A DNA stretch of 39,777 bases from an uncultured Halanaerobiales bacterium (GTDB lineage: Bacteria > Bacillota > Halanaerobiia > Halanaerobiales > M55B127): positions 1 through 39,777 of the forward strand of contig CAJXKY010000022.1 in assembly GCA_913055675.1 (NCBI GenBank), written 5' to 3'. Both the position numbers and the translations under genes were made by a program. A model generated the notes under the pieces. That model was not told the DNA's origin. It saw only the letters and a list, made by a program, of their open reading frames with translations, and searched no databases. Positions 8,312 to 18,304 of this stretch are shown in pieces; position 1 is the stretch's first letter; every line of letters starts with the position of its first letter.

Positions 8312-9493
8312 TTAATCTATTATATTTAATTCTTTACCTACTTTTTTGAATTTATCTAAAGCAAAATCAAGATCATCTTTACTATGAACAGCAGAAATCA
8401 TTACTCTAATTCTAGCTTTCCCTTTTGGGACAGTTGGAAAACCAATCGATTGAGCAAATACGTTCTCTTCAAAAAGCTTCTTTGAAAATTCAGACGCTGT
8501 TTTTGCTTTCCCAAGCATAACAGGGGTAATTGGGGTTTGACTATTACCCACATTAAAACCAATTTCTTTCATTTGCTCTTTGAAATAATCTCCATTGTCC
8601 CATAATTTTTGTACTAATGAATCATCTTCTTCAAGTATTTCAATCGATTTTAGGGTAGCAGCTACATCAGGTGGAGTAACAGCAGAACTAAATAAAAACG
8701 GTCTTGCCTTTTGTTTTAAATATTCTACTAACTTCTTACTTCCAGCTGCACAACCGCCTACTGTACCAATTGCTTTTGAAAATGTTCCGATTTCAATATC
8801 AACTTCATTATGCAAATTAAAATGATCTACAATTCCTCTTCCGTGAGTTCCTAAAACTCCTTCACCATGTGCATCGTCGACCATGGTTATTGCATTATAT
8901 TTTTTAGCTAGCTCTACAATTTCTGGTAATTTAGCCACATCACCATCCATACTGAAAACACCGTCAGTCACGATCAAACCTTTGCCCTCTCTTTTTTCTT
9001 TAAGTATTTCTTCTAAAGAATCCATATCAGCATGTTTATATACTTTTACTTCAGCTCCTGATAGGCGGCAAGCATCAATTATACTTGCATGATTTAGTTC
9101 ATCACTGTATATTACATCTCCTTTACCTACAATAGCAGGAATTACTGATAAATTAGAGTTATATCCGGATTGAAAGGTTAAAGCCGCTTCTACTTTTTTG
9201 AAATCTGCAAGTTTTTCTTCTAATTTGTTATGTAATTCCATAGTACCAGCTATAGTTCTAACTGCACCTGGACCTATTCCATAATTAACTAATGCTTTTT
9301 TAGCAGCCTGCACAGTTTCAGGATGGTTTGCCAAACCTAAATAGTTATTAGAACTAAAATTTAGTACTTCTTTTCCTTCTATTTCGACCCATGAGCCTTG
9401 TGGTCCTTCTAATGTTCTGATCGTATTATACAGACCTTCTTCTTTTAATTCTTCTAATTCTTTCTCCATGAAATCTTGAAAGTCATCATTCAT
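8312..9493 (-). CDS. kbl: Glycine C-acetyltransferase (2-amino-3-ketobutyrate CoA ligase)
   Basis: A PLP enzyme that splits 2-amino-3-ketobutyrate with CoA into glycine and acetyl-CoA, completing threonine degradation begun by Tdh. At 393 residues it has the usual length of this alpha-oxoamine synthase family. Landmarks are [14 protein letters not shown], the [10 protein letters not shown] segment that positions the cofactor, and the PLP-lysine motif [12 protein letters not shown]. The SD TTAGGAGG stands 9 nt before the ATG and overlaps the tdh stop codon, so the two genes are translated from one message. BioF and other family members are possible by sequence alone, but the tdh neighbour settles the call. 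Confidence 0.95.
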   Translation of the reverse strand: MNDDFQDFMEKELEELKEEGLYNTIRTLEGPQGSWVEIEGKEVLNFSSNNYLGLANHPETVQAAKKALVNYGIGPGAVRTIAGTMELHNKLEEKLADFKKVEAALTFQSGYNSNLSVIPAIVGKGDVIYSDELNHASIIDACRLSGAEVKVYKHADMDSLEEILKEKREGKGLIVTDGVFSMDGDVAKLPEIVELAKKYNAITMVDDAHGEGVLGTHGRGIVDHFNLHNEVDIEIGTFSKAIGTVGGCAAGSKKLVEYLKQKARPFLFSSAVTPPDVAATLKSIEILEEDDSLVQKLWDNGDYFKEQMKEIGFNVGNSQTPITPVMLGKAKTASEFSKKLFEENVFAQSIGFPTVPKGKARIRVMISAVHSKDDLDFALDKFKKVGKELNIID

Positions 9494-9506
9494 AATATAA
9501 AACCTC

Positions 9507-10547
9507 CTAAGGTTTTAAAATTATCTTTCCACAATTTCCTTCCTCCATTAACTTCATGCCTTTTTCAAAATCTTTTAAGGGCATTTTATGCGTTATTACA
9601 GGCGAAAGATTAATTTTCTCATTTTTTAATAAGTTATTAGCAATATGCCAGGTACTAAACATTTTACGACCAGTTATACCTATTACTTTTATATTTTTAA
9701 AAATGATATCATTAGTCAAGTCTAAACTTATTTCATCATCAGGGAGTCCAAGCAATGAAACTATTCCTCCTGGAGTAACCGCCTTGATACCTTCTCTTAT
9801 TGCATCAGGATGTCCAGACATTTCTGCGGTAAAATCAACACCTTTTTGACCAAATATATCTTGAACAGCTTCTAGTAAATTCTCCTCTATAGGATTTATT
9901 ACATGATCTGCTCCCATCTCATATGAGAGATTACGACGATATTCATTTGGTTCACTAACTAAAATATTTGCTGCACCAAAAGTTCTCGCTACTGCTATCG
10001 CAATTAAACCCACAGGTCCTGCACCTGTTATTAATACGTCTTTTCCCGCTACTTCCCCTGGTAATATAGTATCAATAGCATTTCCTAAAGGTTCTTGTAT
10101 AGAAGCAAGGTCTTTATCTATACTTGGGTCTGTCTTCCACACATCTACTTCTTCTAATACTGCATATTCAGCGAACACACCATCTTGGTGGACACCAAGT
10201 ATTTTCATATTCCTGCAAATGTGTTCTTGTCCTGTTTCACATTGATAACAATGACCACAGGGTATATGCGTTTCACTAGACACAAAGTCTCCTTCTTTAA
10301 CTTTTTGAACTCGAGAACCAATATCTAAAACCTCTCCTGCTACTTCATGTCCCATAATCTGAGGTGTTTTAATATTGTCTTGAGCCCATTTGTTCCATTT
10401 ATATATATGAAAATCAGATCCACAAATAGAAGTACTCTTTACTTTTATTAAAATCTGCTCGGGACCTATCTCTGGTATTTCTACTTCTTTATAAACTGCT
10501 CCATACTCGGGTTTTTCTTTTACAACTGCGTGCATTTTATTTTTCAT
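9507..10547 (-). CDS. tdh: L-threonine 3-dehydrogenase
   Basis: A zinc-dependent NAD enzyme of the medium-chain dehydrogenase family that oxidises threonine to 2-amino-3-ketobutyrate. From the ATG at 10545-10547 it has 346 residues, close to the family's 341. The catalytic-zinc region is [14 protein letters not shown] followed by GHEVAGEV. The structural-zinc cysteines lie in [16 protein letters not shown] and the Rossmann loop in [10 protein letters not shown]. The start is set by AAGGGGG 6 nt upstream. The frame stays open 29 codons further and contains a second SD-like GGAGGTG, but family alignment does not support an earlier start. It is translationally adjacent to kbl. Confidence 0.95.
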   Translation of the reverse strand: MKNKMHAVVKEKPEYGAVYKEVEIPEIGPEQILIKVKSTSICGSDFHIYKWNKWAQDNIKTPQIMGHEVAGEVLDIGSRVQKVKEGDFVSSETHIPCGHCYQCETGQEHICRNMKILGVHQDGVFAEYAVLEEVDVWKTDPSIDKDLASIQEPLGNAIDTILPGEVAGKDVLITGAGPVGLIAIAVARTFGAANILVSEPNEYRRNLSYEMGADHVINPIEENLLEAVQDIFGQKGVDFTAEMSGHPDAIREGIKAVTPGGIVSLLGLPDDEISLDLTNDIIFKNIKVIGITGRKMFSTWHIANNLLKNEKINLSPVITHKMPLKDFEKGMKLMEEGNCGKIILKP

Positions 10548-10623
10548 TATTAACCCCCTTAAATAGAATTGAAGGTCAACCATCACCTCCAAAACAATTT
10601 TATTCATCCACTTATAATATTTC

Positions 10624-10657
10624 ATTGTTAACAAGAAATATCCTTCCTGTTAATAAA
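10624..10657. promoter_or_regulatory. Candidate BirA operator upstream of bioY
   Basis: ATTGTTAAC (10624-10632), 16 bp, then GTTAATAAA (10649-10657). This matches the known bacterial BirA pattern TTGTTAAC-N14-16-GTTAACAA, with two deviations in the second half. It lies just upstream of the bioY promoter's -35 element and in the divergent tdh-bioY region. A direct overlap with -35/-10 is lacking, so repression may need loop or upstream contacts. Confidence 0.55.
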
Positions 10658-10661
10658 ATTA

Positions 10662-10690
10662 TTGCAATCTTATTTATTAGTTGTTATAAT
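10662..10690 (+). promoter_or_regulatory. Promoter of bioY
   Basis: TTGCAA (10662-10667), 17-bp spacer, TATAAT (10685-10690), 43 bp before the bioY ATG, with AAAGGAG as SD. Confidence 0.75.
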
Positions 10691-10733
10691 AAAATTCGTT
10701 AAAAAAAGTTATGTAAAGGAGACTTAATAATTT

Positions 10734-11252
10734 ATGGAAAGTACATTTAAAACAAAGTATTTAATTTTAACTGGATTATTTGCAGCTCTAACAGCAATTG
10801 GAGCTTATATTCATATTCCTTTTCCCACCGTTCCCATCACCTTACAGATATTTTTTGCACTGATGGCGGGTGGTTTGTTGGGAAAAAAATATGGTTTTCT
10901 GTCACAAGTGATTTATGTTTTGATAGGAGCAATTGGACTACCTGTTTTTGCTGGAGGTACCGGGGGAATAGGAATCTTATTTGGCCCTACAGGCGGATAC
11001 ATATTTGGTTTCTTGGCTGCAGGATATATCGCAGGTATAGGCAAGCAAAAGTTTTTAAATAAGTCACTATACATGATTTTAGGTCTTGTTGCAATTTATG
11101 TATTAGGAGTTTCTGGTTTAATAATATTTGCAGGACTAGAATTTCTACCTGCTGTCACAACCGGGGTAACTCCATTTATAGTAGGCGACCTTATCAAAGT
11201 GTTCCTGGCCGCCTATCTTTCAGTAAAACTATCTAATTATGTTGAACTTTAA
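10734..11252 (+). CDS. bioY: Biotin transporter S component BioY
   Basis: Membrane protein of 172 residues with about six helices that takes up biotin, either alone or with an ECF energising module. Recognisable family segments are an N-terminal ALTAIGAYIHIPFPTVPITL, then FFALMAGGLLG, GGIGILFGPTGGYI and a C-terminal FIVGDLIKVFLAAYL. No biotin synthesis gene is in the window. The upstream BirA-like palindrome supports biotin control. Its 3' end overlaps the convergent toastrack gene by 20 bp, and I see no terminator between them. Confidence 0.93.
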   Translation: MESTFKTKYLILTGLFAALTAIGAYIHIPFPTVPITLQIFFALMAGGLLGKKYGFLSQVIYVLIGAIGLPVFAGGTGGIGILFGPTGGYIFGFLAAGYIAGIGKQKFLNKSLYMILGLVAIYVLGVSGLIIFAGLEFLPAVTTGVTPFIVGDLIKVFLAAYLSVKLSNYVEL

Positions 11253-12162
11253 TATTACCAACTGAGGTTGAAAGCTTTATTTTAATCTTGTTTTCAACCT
11301 CTCCATAATTCATTGACTGGTATATATCATCTTGTACCTTTATTAAACCGACCTCGTCAAAATTCATATTGTTTAATACTGTACTTGTTTCAATACGAAA
11401 AGCTGTCTCCTCTGGAATTACTAATTTAATATTACTGGCTCCAGCAGAAATTTCAGTCTCATTATTATAATCTGGGTATCTAATACTTATTTGCCCCAGT
11501 CCTGCATCTATATTCAAATCATCTACTTTTAAACCCTCTAGATCCAACATTAAGTCTCCCGCTCCAGCACTCACATTAATATCTATTGGTATTTTATTTG
11601 TTAAATTAACTTCCCATTTTTCAGAACCATTTCCTACATTAATTTTTTTGGCTTGTTCTACTCTTAGGTCGCCATTATTATTGGTTCTATTATAATATAC
11701 AGTTGGTACTTCCCCCCTGTAATCTATATCAACATCATATAAATTATCTTCATTAATGATCTTACCTACTCTTAAACGATTTGCGCCATACTTTAAATTA
11801 ACCTTAAGTTTATTTAGTTCATTATCAAATTCTCTATCTTCTTTGTATACTCCAGAACGCTCTTGGTCATTTAAATAAAAAGTAAATGAACCAGTGTCAA
11901 ACCTACGAATCATAGGTTCAGGCATTACTATAGCGCCTATAAATATTACAAAAATTAAAATTGGTACTATCCACCATAATTTTGTCTTTTTTAGTATTAT
12001 ATTTAAACCAATCAAGATTAGAATTAATGGCCAAAATCTACTTAAAAGATACCAAATCCTAAAAGTTGCAATTCCTAGGGAGTTTAATAAAAACAATAAT
12101 CCAATACCTATTAAAAACAACCCCATTATATAGGCAGACCTGTTTCTGTTTTCATTGCTCAT
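11233..12162 (-). CDS. LiaF-like membrane protein with C-terminal toastrack (adhesin-like) domain
   Basis: A 309-residue protein. Residues about 10-85 form membrane helices ([20 protein letters not shown], then a tryptophan-rich [14 protein letters not shown] and a third helix), typical of the DUF5668 LiaI/LiaF-type region. Residues about 100-309 are a repetitive beta-rich segment with alternating [19 protein letters not shown] turns, like DUF4097/toastrack domains. Such proteins sit in the membrane and tune envelope-stress signalling. It overlaps the PspC gene by 4 bp (ATGA), so translation is coupled. The role is inferred from family and pairing only. Confidence 0.75.
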   Translation of the reverse strand: MSNENRNRSAYIMGLFLIGIGLLFLLNSLGIATFRIWYLLSRFWPLILILIGLNIILKKTKLWWIVPILIFVIFIGAIVMPEPMIRRFDTGSFTFYLNDQERSGVYKEDREFDNELNKLKVNLKYGANRLRVGKIINEDNLYDVDIDYRGEVPTVYYNRTNNNGDLRVEQAKKINVGNGSEKWEVNLTNKIPIDINVSAGAGDLMLDLEGLKVDDLNIDAGLGQISIRYPDYNNETEISAGASNIKLVIPEETAFRIETSTVLNNMNFDEVGLIKVQDDIYQSMNYGEVENKIKIKLSTSVGNIKVQHN

Positions 12163-12626
12163 TTATTAGTAGCCTCCCTATAAATTAATAAAGCACCCAA
12201 GCCTATCAAGACTACAGGCCAGAATCTTCTCCAATAGAAACCTGGAATCCAACTATCCATTATGAAAAATATTCCCAAAGCTACTAAAATTAATCCTAAG
12301 GCTCTTTTCCTTTGCTCTTTACTTTTTTTTTCCTCATGAGGAGAACTTTTTTCTTCAGCTTTATATTCGCCTTGTTCATCCTTATCATCAGAGTTTAATT
12401 CTACATCATAAACTTCTTCCTCGCTTTTAGTAGACTGTCCTTCTGGTCTTTCAGGTATTATAATCCAGGCAATTATATAAGCTATAATTCCTGCTCCTTC
12501 TATTAAAGCAAATAGTACAAAAGCTAGCCTAACAAGAGTTGGGTCAATTCCAAAGTACTCTGCAATCCCACCACAAACACCACCAATTATTTGATCTTTT
12601 TTAGAACGATATAATTTTTTGTTCAT
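12159..12626 (-). CDS. PspC domain protein
   Basis: A 155-residue membrane protein. The N-terminal PspC domain (residues 1-60) shows the family pattern [20 protein letters not shown] followed by [10 protein letters not shown] and a membrane helix. A charged linker (about 62-105, rich in Glu and Lys) leads to a second pair of short hydrophobic segments with [20 protein letters not shown]. PspC proteins act in envelope-stress sensing. The gene is joined to the toastrack gene by a 4-bp overlap and lies 44 bp after the CDF gene. Confidence 0.85.
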   Translation of the reverse strand: MNKKLYRSKKDQIIGGVCGGIAEYFGIDPTLVRLAFVLFALIEGAGIIAYIIAWIIIPERPEGQSTKSEEEVYDVELNSDDKDEQGEYKAEEKSSPHEEKKSKEQRKRALGLILVALGIFFIMDSWIPGFYWRRFWPVVLIGLGALLIYREATNK

Positions 12627-12670
12627 CGTTATTCCTCCTTGATTTTTATATGTTAATATTCTACTTAAAT

Positions 12671-13534
12671 TTATTCTTTGGGATCAATATGAACAATTAC
12701 TTCTCTAACTTGTTCACATTTTTTTAAAAGCTCTTCCCTAACCTTCATAGAAATATCATGGCCTTCTTTTACAGTTAGCTGTGCATTTACAACTATTCTC
12801 AGATCAACATAAAGGTCAACTCCGCTATAATGAGCTCGTAAATCCCTTAACTCTTCAACTCCATCAACCTCTTTTACTATCTTCCTTATTTCCTGATTAT
12901 CTTCGTCCGAGGGAGCTTTAACCATTAAAGAATCAATGGCATCAACAATTATATTCCAGCCCACTCTAATAATTAATATAGCTACTATAATACCTGCTAT
13001 AGGGTCTAATAAAGGATAACCCAGGTTAGCCCCTAATATTCCCAATGCGGCTGCTATAGAAGATATTGCATCACTTCTATGATGCCAAGCATCTGCAATT
13101 AAAGCCTGATTGTTTGTTTCCTCTCCAATCTTATAAGTGTATCTAAACATCACCTCTTTAATAATAATTGACAATATAGCTGCCCATAATCCATAAATCC
13201 CAGGAACTCCGTATTCTTGTTTCAATATTTCATTAATTATATTATAACCTAATGCAAAACCTGTAAGCAATAATAATATTCCTAGTATTTTTGCAGCTAT
13301 CGATTCAGCCTGACCATGTCCATATTGATGTTCTTCATCGGGTGGTTTATTTGAAACATAAATTGCAATTAAAACAGCAATCGTGGAAGCTGTATCAGAT
13401 ACAGAATGAAACCCATCAGCTATTAGGCCTGCGCTCCCAACTAATATCCCGATAAATATTTTTATTATTGCAAGAAATATGTTTCCTATTATTGTAATAT
13501 ATGATATCTTTTTACCTTCTTTATATCTATCCAT
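12671..13534 (-). CDS. Cation diffusion facilitator family metal exporter
   Basis: An inner-membrane divalent-metal/proton antiporter of 287 residues (the FieF/MamM type). It has six helices followed by a cytoplasmic C-terminal ferredoxin-like domain (from about residue 205). The metal sites are visible: ADGFHSVSD on helix 2 and ADAWHHRSD on helix 5. The HxxxD/DxxxD pattern is typical of iron, zinc or manganese export, but the metal cannot be named. TTTTTGGAGTTG upstream provides the SD. It is divergent from the TSUP gene. Confidence 0.92.
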   Translation of the reverse strand: MDRYKEGKKISYITIIGNIFLAIIKIFIGILVGSAGLIADGFHSVSDTASTIAVLIAIYVSNKPPDEEHQYGHGQAESIAAKILGILLLLTGFALGYNIINEILKQEYGVPGIYGLWAAILSIIIKEVMFRYTYKIGEETNNQALIADAWHHRSDAISSIAAALGILGANLGYPLLDPIAGIIVAILIIRVGWNIIVDAIDSLMVKAPSDEDNQEIRKIVKEVDGVEELRDLRAHYSGVDLYVDLRIVVNAQLTVKEGHDISMKVREELLKKCEQVREVIVHIDPKE

Positions 13535-13617
13535 AAGAAATCAACTCCAAAAAATAAAAGGATTTTATATAAATATCTTGAATATATCTAATCAACAAAT
13601 ATATAATGAATTAGGTG

Positions 13618-14379
13618 ATGAACTTGTCAATAACAACAATTATAATTTTATGTATAGTCGGTTTTGCTGCTTCATTTTTAGATTCTATAGCTGGCGGTGG
13701 TGGATTATTAACCGTACCAGCCCTCATGGCTGCTGGACTTCCCCCTCATCTAACTCTGGGGACAAATAAGTTTTCGGCTACCAATGCCTCTTTTACCAGC
13801 ACCTTGACCTTTCTGAAATCAAAAAAGATACATATCCCTTTAATTAAATATATTCTCCCTTTTAGCTTTCTGGGAGCAGTCTTAGGGGTAACAGCCGTTT
13901 TACAAATCAACGAACAATATTTAAGAATCATTATATTAGTTCTTTTGATTTTTGTAGCCTTAAATACTCTTTTTAACAAGAATGTAGGAACCGAGAATGA
14001 TTTCCAAGGAGTAACCACTAAAACCATAGTTATTGGTAGTATTGTTGCTTTTACAATTGGATTTTATGATGGCTTCTTCGGTCCCGGAACCGGTTCTATT
14101 TTACTTTATGCATTTATTAGATTTTTTAAATTTAACTTTACTATCGGTACTGCTAATGCAAGGATATTAAATTTTACTAGTAATATTACTTCTCTTATAC
14201 TATTTGCATACCATGGAAGAATTGTTTATTCTGTTGGTATACCCATGGCTTTATCAATGATCTTAGGGGCTTTTATAGGTACTAGAATGGCTATTAAACA
14301 TGGCGGTAAAATTATTAAGCCTATATTTGTAACCATGTCTCTGGCCATTGTTGTTAAATTATTTATAGATGCAATTTAA
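13618..14379 (+). CDS. TSUP family (TauE/SafE) anion exporter
   Basis: A 253-residue membrane protein with about seven to eight helices. The N-terminal half has SFLDSIAGGGGLLTVPAL and LGTNKFSATNAS. The second half repeats the pattern with GFYDGFFGPGTGS and TANARILNF. These paired repeats define the sulfite/organosulfonate exporter family. The start is uncertain: ATG 13618 has no room for an SD, whereas AGGTGATG (13613-13620) would serve a TTG at 13624 (MSITTI). A TTGAAT-N18-TATAAT sequence (13578-13607) lies almost on top of the start. Confidence 0.85.
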   Translation: MNLSITTIIILCIVGFAASFLDSIAGGGGLLTVPALMAAGLPPHLTLGTNKFSATNASFTSTLTFLKSKKIHIPLIKYILPFSFLGAVLGVTAVLQINEQYLRIIILVLLIFVALNTLFNKNVGTENDFQGVTTKTIVIGSIVAFTIGFYDGFFGPGTGSILLYAFIRFFKFNFTIGTANARILNFTSNITSLILFAYHGRIVYSVGIPMALSMILGAFIGTRMAIKHGGKIIKPIFVTMSLAIVVKLFIDAI

Positions 14380-14384
14380 TAAAA

Positions 14385-16136
14385 TTACTCAAAATATAGG
14401 TCTTTATCTGCTCCATTAAATTGAGTTTTATAAAGCCTATTATAGACTCCATTAGATTTATTAATTAATTGTTGGTGAGTCCCTTTTTCAACAATTCCTT
14501 CTTCTGTTAAAACAACAATTTTATCAGCATTTTTAACCGTTGATAATCTATGTGCTATTACTAAAGTAGTCCTATCTTTTGAAAGTCTTTCTAAAGAAGA
14601 TTGAATAATTTTTTCACTTTCACTATCTAAAGAAGATGTGGCTTCATCTAAAATTAATATTGGTGGGTTTTTTAAAAAAGATCTTGCTATAGATATACGT
14701 TGTTTCTGCCCACCTGAAAGTTTTACTCCTCTCTCACCAATTTTGGTATGGTATCCTTCACTTAATTCCATAATAAATTGATGAGCGTTTGCTTTTACAG
14801 CCGCCTCTTTTATTTGTTCTTCTGATGCCGAGTAATTTCCATAAGAGATATTATCTTTTATATTTCCATTAAAAAGAAAAACTTCCTGCTGAACTATCCC
14901 AATATTTTCTCTTAAAGACTCCAGTTCGATATTCTCTATATTTACTTCATCAATAAATATTACCCCACCATCTAGTTCATAAAAGCGTGGTAAAAGATTA
15001 CAAAGTGTTGTTTTACCAACACCTGAAGGACCAACAAAAGCAATTGTTTCCCCAGGTTTTATATCTAAATTAATATCTTTTAATACTTTTTTATGATTAT
15101 CGTATCCAAACGATACACTTCTATACTTGATTTCTCCTTTTACTTTATCTAGTTTTATAGCATTTTCTTTTTCATCAACTTCAGGATCTACATCTAAAAG
15201 TTCTAAAAACCTATTAAATCCCGCCATCCCCTTTTGAAATTGTTCATTAAAATTGACTAATCTTCGAATCGGGTTCATAAACATATTTACATAAAAAATA
15301 AATGCTACAAGCTCTCCTGTTGTTAAAGTATCATTGAAAATATAATATGCACCTGCTGATACAGTAAACAAAGTAATTAAGTTTGTAAAAAAATTCATGC
15401 CAGAATGAAAAACAGCCATGTTCTTCATTGCAAATTCACGAGACTGTCTAAATTGCTGATTACCATCATTAAATTTATCTTCTTCTAGATTTTCGTTAGT
15501 AAATGATTTTACTACCCTAATCCCGCTTAAGCTATCTTCAACAATTGAATTAACTTCTGCTATTTTTTCCCTGATATCTTTAAAAGAAATATACATCTTC
15601 TCTCCCAAAACTAGGGAAAAATAGAACATTACAGGTAAAATGGCAAATGTAAATAACGCCAATTCCCACTTCATAACTAATAGTATAATAAAAGAACCCA
15701 ATAACATTACACCCGATATAAATAGATCTTCAGGACCATGGTGAGCCAATTCTGAGACATTATTTAAGTCATTTACTATTCTCGACATTAAATAACCGAC
15801 TTTGGTATTATCATAGAATTTAAAAGATAGTTTTTGTAAATGGTTAAATAGTTCTTTTCGCATGTCAGTTTCCATTCTTATACCAACGACATGACCCCAA
15901 TAATGAACAATATACTGGAAAATTAATCTCAAAACATATAAAATAAATAATATAATCAATAACCTAATAATCATATTGGCATTTTTATTTGGAAAGTATT
16001 TATCAAGTAACTGCTGCATAATTACAGGAAACAGTAAATCAAGGCTAGACATTAAAAATGCACTAACCATATCAACCAAAAATAATTTCCAGTGGTTTAA
16101 ATAGTATTTAGAAAATTTCTTTATCATATTCTGCAT
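14385..16136 (-). CDS. ABC exporter, fused permease and ATPase
   Basis: A 583-residue half-transporter of the MsbA/LmrA type, acting as a dimer in the inner membrane. Residues about 15-310 form six helices. The nucleotide-binding domain follows with Walker A GPSGVGKTT, signature LSGGQKQR, Walker B ILILDEATSSLD and the H-loop IAHRLS. There is no peptidase domain, unlike the transporter at 33,595. The substrate is unknown; lipids or drugs are usual for the family. It is monocistronic, with a convergent TSUP gene 5 bp away and manA divergent. Confidence 0.92.
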   Translation of the reverse strand: MQNMIKKFSKYYLNHWKLFLVDMVSAFLMSSLDLLFPVIMQQLLDKYFPNKNANMIIRLLIILFILYVLRLIFQYIVHYWGHVVGIRMETDMRKELFNHLQKLSFKFYDNTKVGYLMSRIVNDLNNVSELAHHGPEDLFISGVMLLGSFIILLVMKWELALFTFAILPVMFYFSLVLGEKMYISFKDIREKIAEVNSIVEDSLSGIRVVKSFTNENLEEDKFNDGNQQFRQSREFAMKNMAVFHSGMNFFTNLITLFTVSAGAYYIFNDTLTTGELVAFIFYVNMFMNPIRRLVNFNEQFQKGMAGFNRFLELLDVDPEVDEKENAIKLDKVKGEIKYRSVSFGYDNHKKVLKDINLDIKPGETIAFVGPSGVGKTTLCNLLPRFYELDGGVIFIDEVNIENIELESLRENIGIVQQEVFLFNGNIKDNISYGNYSASEEQIKEAAVKANAHQFIMELSEGYHTKIGERGVKLSGGQKQRISIARSFLKNPPILILDEATSSLDSESEKIIQSSLERLSKDRTTLVIAHRLSTVKNADKIVVLTEEGIVEKGTHQQLINKSNGVYNRLYKTQFNGADKDLYFE

Positions 16137-16306
16137 TCCCTTCTATGAATTACTCTTTTAATATTCTATCATACTTTATTTGAAACTGCAAAACGTTTTT
16201 TTGAATATTTATTATATTTATATAAACTTTATTAATTTTTAATTAGTTATTTATGAATTTAATTTATTATTACTTTTATAAAATTAAAGAAAGGGGTTAA
16301 ATAATT

Positions 16307-17332
16307 ATGGAACTGTATCCTTTGAAATTTTTCCCGATTTACAAAAATAAAATATGGGGAGGAAATCGATTAAAAACTTTCCTTAATAGAGATATTGAGG
16401 AAGAAAATGTGGGGGAAAGTTGGGAGATTTCGACAAATAATGATAGTATAAGTATCGTGAAAAATGGAGGCTATAAAAACCAAAAGTTAACAGAACTTAT
16501 TGAAGAGTTCCCAGAAGAACTACTAGGGGATAGGTATAATTCCGCTGGTCAATTCCCGCTTCTTTTAAAAATAATTGATGCTACCAAAAAATTATCTGTA
16601 CAGGTTCATCCTAATGATAAATTGGCGAAAGAATTAGAAAATGGCAATGGAAAATCAGAAATGTGGTATGTACTTAGTGCTACAAAAAATGCAAAATTAT
16701 ATATTGGACTTAATGATATTAAAGGGAAAAACCATCTTAGAGAAGTAATAGAACAAGGAAAATTACAAAATTATTTGAATGCTATTAATGTACAGCGAGG
16801 GGATTTCTTTTATATACCAGCTGGTACTGTACATGCAATTGGAAGCGGTCTAATGCTTGTAGAAATACAGCAGAACTCTGATACTACCTACCGACTATAT
16901 GATTGGAATAGAATCGATGAAAATGGTAAGTCAAGGGATTTACATCTTGGGAAAGGTATTAAGGCTACTGACTTAAATTCTAATATTGAACGTTATGAAT
17001 CAATCTATAAAAAAGAAACTCCGGAATATAAAAGAAAGGTATTAACTATTTCAAATCACTTTGTTTCAGAAAAAGTCACAGTTAAGAATTATTTTAAATT
17101 AGACCATAATGACTTTGCTTTAATAACCTGCATAGAAAATAATGGTTTGATAAAATATGGTGAAGATAATGTTGAAACTTTAAAAGAAGGAGAATCAGCC
17201 ATGATCCCCGCCAATTTAAAAGATGTTGAAGTGGAAGGCAAACTGGAATTTCTTTATATTTATATTCCAGATGATATCAACTATTACATTCAGAAATTAA
17301 AAAGTAAAGGTTTTACTTCTTTTAACCTTTAA
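16307..17332 (+). CDS. manA: Mannose-6-phosphate isomerase, class I
   Basis: A zinc enzyme that interconverts mannose-6-phosphate and fructose-6-phosphate; cytoplasmic, 341 residues. The type I cupin metal ligands are visible: Gln and His in VQVHPND, Glu in GKSEMWYV and His in GTVHAIGSG. The substrate arginine lies in the QNSDTTYRLYDW region. AAAGGGG is the SD. The role is mannose use or supply of mannose sugars for glycans. It stands alone, between a divergent ABC exporter and a strong terminator. Confidence 0.94.
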   Translation: MELYPLKFFPIYKNKIWGGNRLKTFLNRDIEEENVGESWEISTNNDSISIVKNGGYKNQKLTELIEEFPEELLGDRYNSAGQFPLLLKIIDATKKLSVQVHPNDKLAKELENGNGKSEMWYVLSATKNAKLYIGLNDIKGKNHLREVIEQGKLQNYLNAINVQRGDFFYIPAGTVHAIGSGLMLVEIQQNSDTTYRLYDWNRIDENGKSRDLHLGKGIKATDLNSNIERYESIYKKETPEYKRKVLTISNHFVSEKVTVKNYFKLDHNDFALITCIENNGLIKYGEDNVETLKEGESAMIPANLKDVEVEGKLEFLYIYIPDDINYYIQKLKSKGFTSFNL

Positions 17333-17377
17333 ATGTTTTATTTTAAAAAAAGATAAAAATGATGATGTTTAAATATA

Positions 17378-17430
17378 AAATTGATTATAAAAAGGCATTT
17401 ACACCTTTTTATAATCAATTTCTTTTTTTA
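17378..17430. terminator. Bidirectional terminator between manA and pstA
   Basis: An 18-bp perfect inverted repeat (arms 17378-17395 and 17404-17421, 8-nt loop) is flanked by a T run on the right and an A run on the left. It therefore ends both manA (plus) and the pstSCA message (minus). Confidence 0.9.
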
Positions 17431-17437
17431 TAAATAA

Positions 17438-18304
17438 TTATTCCTGATTTCTACTAAACTTTAATCTTAATACAATTGCAATTAAATTAATTATTAATAC
17501 TAATGCTAATAATACTAAAGCAGTACCATAAGCAATAGGAACCTGTTTTGCGGGAAAAGTACCTGCTGTAACTAAGGCATATATGTTATAGGGTAAAGCC
17601 ATAACCTCATCAAAAGCAGATGAAGGCAATTTCATACTGAAGAAAGTTGCTGCCGTGAATATTATTGGTGCTGTTTCACCAGCAACTCTACCGATACCAA
17701 GAATAACCCCTGTTAAAATTCCCGGCATTGCTGAAGGAAGGACTACATTTTTAACCGTCTGCCAATTAGTCGCTCCCATTGCAAAAGAAGCGTGTCTATA
17801 TTCATCTGGTACAGCCATAAGTGCTTCTTCCGAAGCTCTAATAATAGTAGGTAGTATAACTATAGCTAAAGTTAATGAACCAGATAAAACAGAAACCCCA
17901 AATCCTAGAAACTTAACAAATATTCCTAAACCAAAAAGTCCAAATACAACCGATGGAACTCCAGCAAGATTATTAACCCCTACTCGAATAGCTGTTATAA
18001 TCTTTCCTTTATGAGCATATTCAGTCATATAAATTGCTGCAAAAACACCTAAGGGTGTAGCAAAGATAATTGCTCCCAATACTAATAACGACGTACCAAC
18101 AATAGAGGGAAAAATTCCGCCTTCTGTCATCCCGTTTTGGGGCATAGCAGTAAGAAATTCCCAACTAATTACCCCTATGCCTCTAACAAAAATGAAATAA
18201 ATAATTGTAGCCAAAATAGCTAAAACTAATAAAAGAGTAACCCCTAGTATTGCAAAAACAATTTTCTGTTTCCTATGACGAGATTTGAGATTCCCATCCA
18301 TCAT
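17438..18304 (-). CDS. pstA: Phosphate ABC transporter permease PstA
   Basis: One of two membrane channels of the high-affinity phosphate importer. The 288-residue protein has six helices. The EAA loop that contacts PstB is EEALMAVPDEYRHASFAMGA, followed by LPSAMPGILTGVILGIGR and AGETAPIIFTA. Its start overlaps the pstC stop by 4 bp. It is the last gene of the pstS-pstC-pstA unit and ends at a bidirectional terminator. Confidence 0.95.
   Translation of the reverse strand: MMDGNLKSRHRKQKIVFAILGVTLLLVLAILATIIYFIFVRGIGVISWEFLTAMPQNGMTEGGIFPSIVGTSLLVLGAIIFATPLGVFAAIYMTEYAHKGKIITAIRVGVNNLAGVPSVVFGLFGLGIFVKFLGFGVSVLSGSLTLAIVILPTIIRASEEALMAVPDEYRHASFAMGATNWQTVKNVVLPSAMPGILTGVILGIGRVAGETAPIIFTAATFFSMKLPSSAFDEVMALPYNIYALVTAGTFPAKQVPIAYGTALVLLALVLIINLIAIVLRLKFSRNQE

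Noticed and set aside
10548..10610. Possible short leader peptide before tdh behind GGAGGTG
   Set aside because: The TTG frame is only six codons without threonine richness or an attenuator structure. I keep it only as a remark in the tdh entry.
13578..13607. TTGAAT-N18-TATAAT as promoter of the TSUP gene
   Set aside because: It would place the transcript start within a few bases of the start codon, leaving no room for an SD, so I did not list it as a feature.
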